DNA of 64,000 nt, taken from contig JAEXNR010000007.1 in the NCBI GenBank assembly GCA_023439505.1, positions 1 to 64,000 on the forward strand, written 5' to 3'. Position 1 is the first letter of the stretch, and the number at the start of each line of letters is the position of its first letter. Source of the DNA: Bacillota bacterium (GTDB taxonomy: Bacteria > Bacillota > Clostridia > Lachnospirales > Lachnospiraceae). The translations under genes and the position numbers were made by a program. The notes below the pieces were generated by a model that was not told the origin of the DNA, ran no database searches, and worked only from the letters and a program-made list of their open reading frames with translations. Positions 63,192 through 64,000 of the stretch are shown one piece after another.

Positions 63192-63734
63192 ATGCCATCG
63201 TGGAATTCCAGGGGTCTTCGCGGCTCCATGCTGGAAGAGATGATTAATATTACCAATACGAAATATCGGGAAAAGCAATTGGCTTTGATTCAAAAGGTGC
63301 CTACCCCGATTACTCCGATTAATATAGACAAAGAAAACCGCCATATAACACTGGCGTATTTTGAACAGAAAAGCACCGTTGATTATATCGGGGTGGTTCA
63401 GGGGATCCCTGTTTGTTTTGATGCCAAAGAATGTGCGGTGGAAACATTTCAGATGAATAATGTTCATCAGCATCAAATTGATTTCATGAAAGCATTTGAG
63501 GAACAATCAGGAATTTCCTTTCTGTTAATCTATTTTAAAAAGCTTGAAATTTATTATTATCTTCCCTATGATCAATTGCTTTTCTTCTGGAACAGGGCAA
63601 GGGACGGGGGCAGAAAAAGCTTTCGGTTTGAGGAACTTGACTTATCTTACCGGATTCCGGTACAAAACGGAGTATGCATTCATTATCTTGAAATGATTAA
63701 GAAAGATCTGGAACGAAGAGAAATTAACGGTTGA
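63192..63734 (+). CDS. recU: Holliday junction resolvase RecU
   Basis: A 180-residue structure-specific endonuclease of Firmicutes. Starts MPSWNSRGLRGSMLEEMI; catalytic acidic residues are seen in STVDYIGVVQGIPVCFDAKE (Asp, Asp, Lys). It resolves recombination intermediates. GGGAGGTG precedes the ATG. End of the rsmE operon, although its stop overlaps the promoter of the next gene. Confidence 0.93.
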   Translation: MPSWNSRGLRGSMLEEMINITNTKYREKQLALIQKVPTPITPINIDKENRHITLAYFEQKSTVDYIGVVQGIPVCFDAKECAVETFQMNNVHQHQIDFMKAFEEQSGISFLLIYFKKLEIYYYLPYDQLLFFWNRARDGGRKSFRFEELDLSYRIPVQNGVCIHYLEMIKKDLERREING

Positions 63735-63759
63735 CAGCTGTTATGGAATAACTTATAAT
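63731..63759 (+). promoter_or_regulatory. Fully consensus SigA promoter of hisZ, overlapping the recU stop
   Basis: TTGACA (63731-63736), 17 bases, TATAAT (63754-63759). The spacer holds a perfect dyad, GTTAT-GGA-ATAAC (63740-63752), which may bind a regulator. Confidence 0.8.
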
Positions 63760-63776
63760 GTTAAAACATATCAGTG

Positions 63777-63837
63777 TGGTAGCGAATTATCACGTTACCA
63801 TGATGAAGCAATGGCTATTTGAAAGAAAGATGGTAAC
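63777..63837 (+). promoter_or_regulatory. Mutually exclusive stems in the hisZ leader
   Basis: The central CGTTACCAT (63793-63801) can pair upstream with TGGTAGCG (63777-63784, one G-T) or downstream with ATGGTAAC (63830-63837). Only one pairing can form at a time, as in a switch. No T-box motif and no run of His codons is present. Confidence 0.35.
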
Positions 63838-63883
63838 TATAAATTAATTGATAGCAGCAAGCAGCGCGGAAAAGAGGTAGATT

Positions 63884-64000
63884 ATGAAGGATAAATTATT
63901 ACATACGCCGGAAGGAGTCAGAGATATCTATAATTCGGAATGTGCAACCAAGATGTTGCTGCAAAAGAACCTCCATCATGTGCTGGAGCATTACGGATTT
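63884..64000 (+). CDS. hisZ: ATP phosphoribosyltransferase regulatory subunit HisZ (partial, 5' end)
   Basis: The first 39 codons are in the window, reading MKDKLLHTPEGVRDIYNSEC and on to the right edge. LLHTPEGVRDIY with the following heptad helices matches HisZ, a catalytically dead relative of histidyl-tRNA synthetase that activates HisG in histidine synthesis; a true HisS would begin with a different N-terminus (usually PKGTxD). AAGAGGT is five bases before the ATG. Opens a probable histidine operon. Confidence 0.8.
   Translation, partial: MKDKLLHTPEGVRDIYNSECATKMLLQKNLHHVLEHYGF

Noticed and set aside
63766..63883. His T-box before hisZ
   Set aside because: No TGGNACCGCG-type core; the small open frame at 63800 has no histidine codons.
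1..64000. CRISPR arrays, prophage, insertion sequences or rRNA operons
   Set aside because: No regular direct-repeat array, transposase, phage structural gene or rRNA sequence was seen.

Overview
The window looks like the chromosome of a low-GC, endospore-forming anaerobe of the Clostridia, most probably a member of the Lachnospiraceae (an Anaerocolumna/Lachnoclostridium-type organism). The evidence is gene content and order: gpr followed by spoIIP, lepA, hemW, then hrcA-grpE-dnaK-dnaJ behind a CIRCE element, then prmA and rsmE; a yicC-remA-rpoZ operon; CspB/CspC-type subtilases; ferredoxin-like proteins; frequent TTG starts with strong Shine-Dalgarno sites. The genus is inference; no rRNA is present.

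Layout. 1-11 kb: housekeeping and redox genes (NusG-II/Gx membrane pair, 4Fe-4S protein with a peroxiredoxin, Cof-type HAD phosphatase, an Rrf2 regulator beside metY, an amidase with a SPOR domain, yicC-remA-rpoZ, signal peptidase, holA) ending with tRNA-Ser(CGA) and two tandem terminators. 11.6-20.7 kb: accessory genes: a TetR-controlled flavodoxin/EFR1 ferredoxin cassette, DUF3788, alpha/beta hydrolase and ASCH-like genes, an AraC/GyrI regulator, the wreck of an OmpR-type response regulator with its binding repeats still present, and a divergent pair of a tandem-HTH MerR protein and a UvrA-like resistance ATPase. 20.7-28.1 kb: an AraC (PchR/YbtA-like) regulator divergent from an ECF-type transporter (S, T, double ATPase) followed by two half-size ABC exporter-fold proteins; the layout and a palindrome at the start site suggest metal or metallophore uptake. 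28.3-40.3 kb: GNAT and hydrolase genes, a long AT-rich gap, two secreted surface proteins (one a 1200-residue mosaic), a PD-(D/E)XK nuclease, a chloramphenicol-acetyltransferase-like protein and a YcdB/SLH surface protein.

40.6-64 kb: the conserved core. rpsT (minus), gpr and spoIIP (sporulation and germination), lepA, hemW, the HrcA-regulated chaperone operon, prmA, then a minus-strand pair of Csp-type subtilases placed between prmA and rsmE. The upstream protease keeps Asp/His/Ser; the downstream one has Gly in place of the catalytic Ser, the arrangement expected of an active protease plus a pseudoprotease germination sensor. The rsmE operon continues through a small alarmone synthetase, an RsmF-like methyltransferase, two pseudouridine synthases, a HAD phosphatase and recU; hisZ starts at the right edge behind a fully consensus promoter.

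The most interesting items are the CspC-like pseudoprotease, a 150-base nested inverted repeat between lepA and hemW, the ECF/exporter cluster with its palindromic operators, the intragenic composition break in the 1200-residue surface protein, the decayed response regulator with intact direct repeats, and a LexA-type palindrome on the -35 of the rsmE promoter. All functional statements rest on reading the sequence and on recalled family knowledge; no database search was run.
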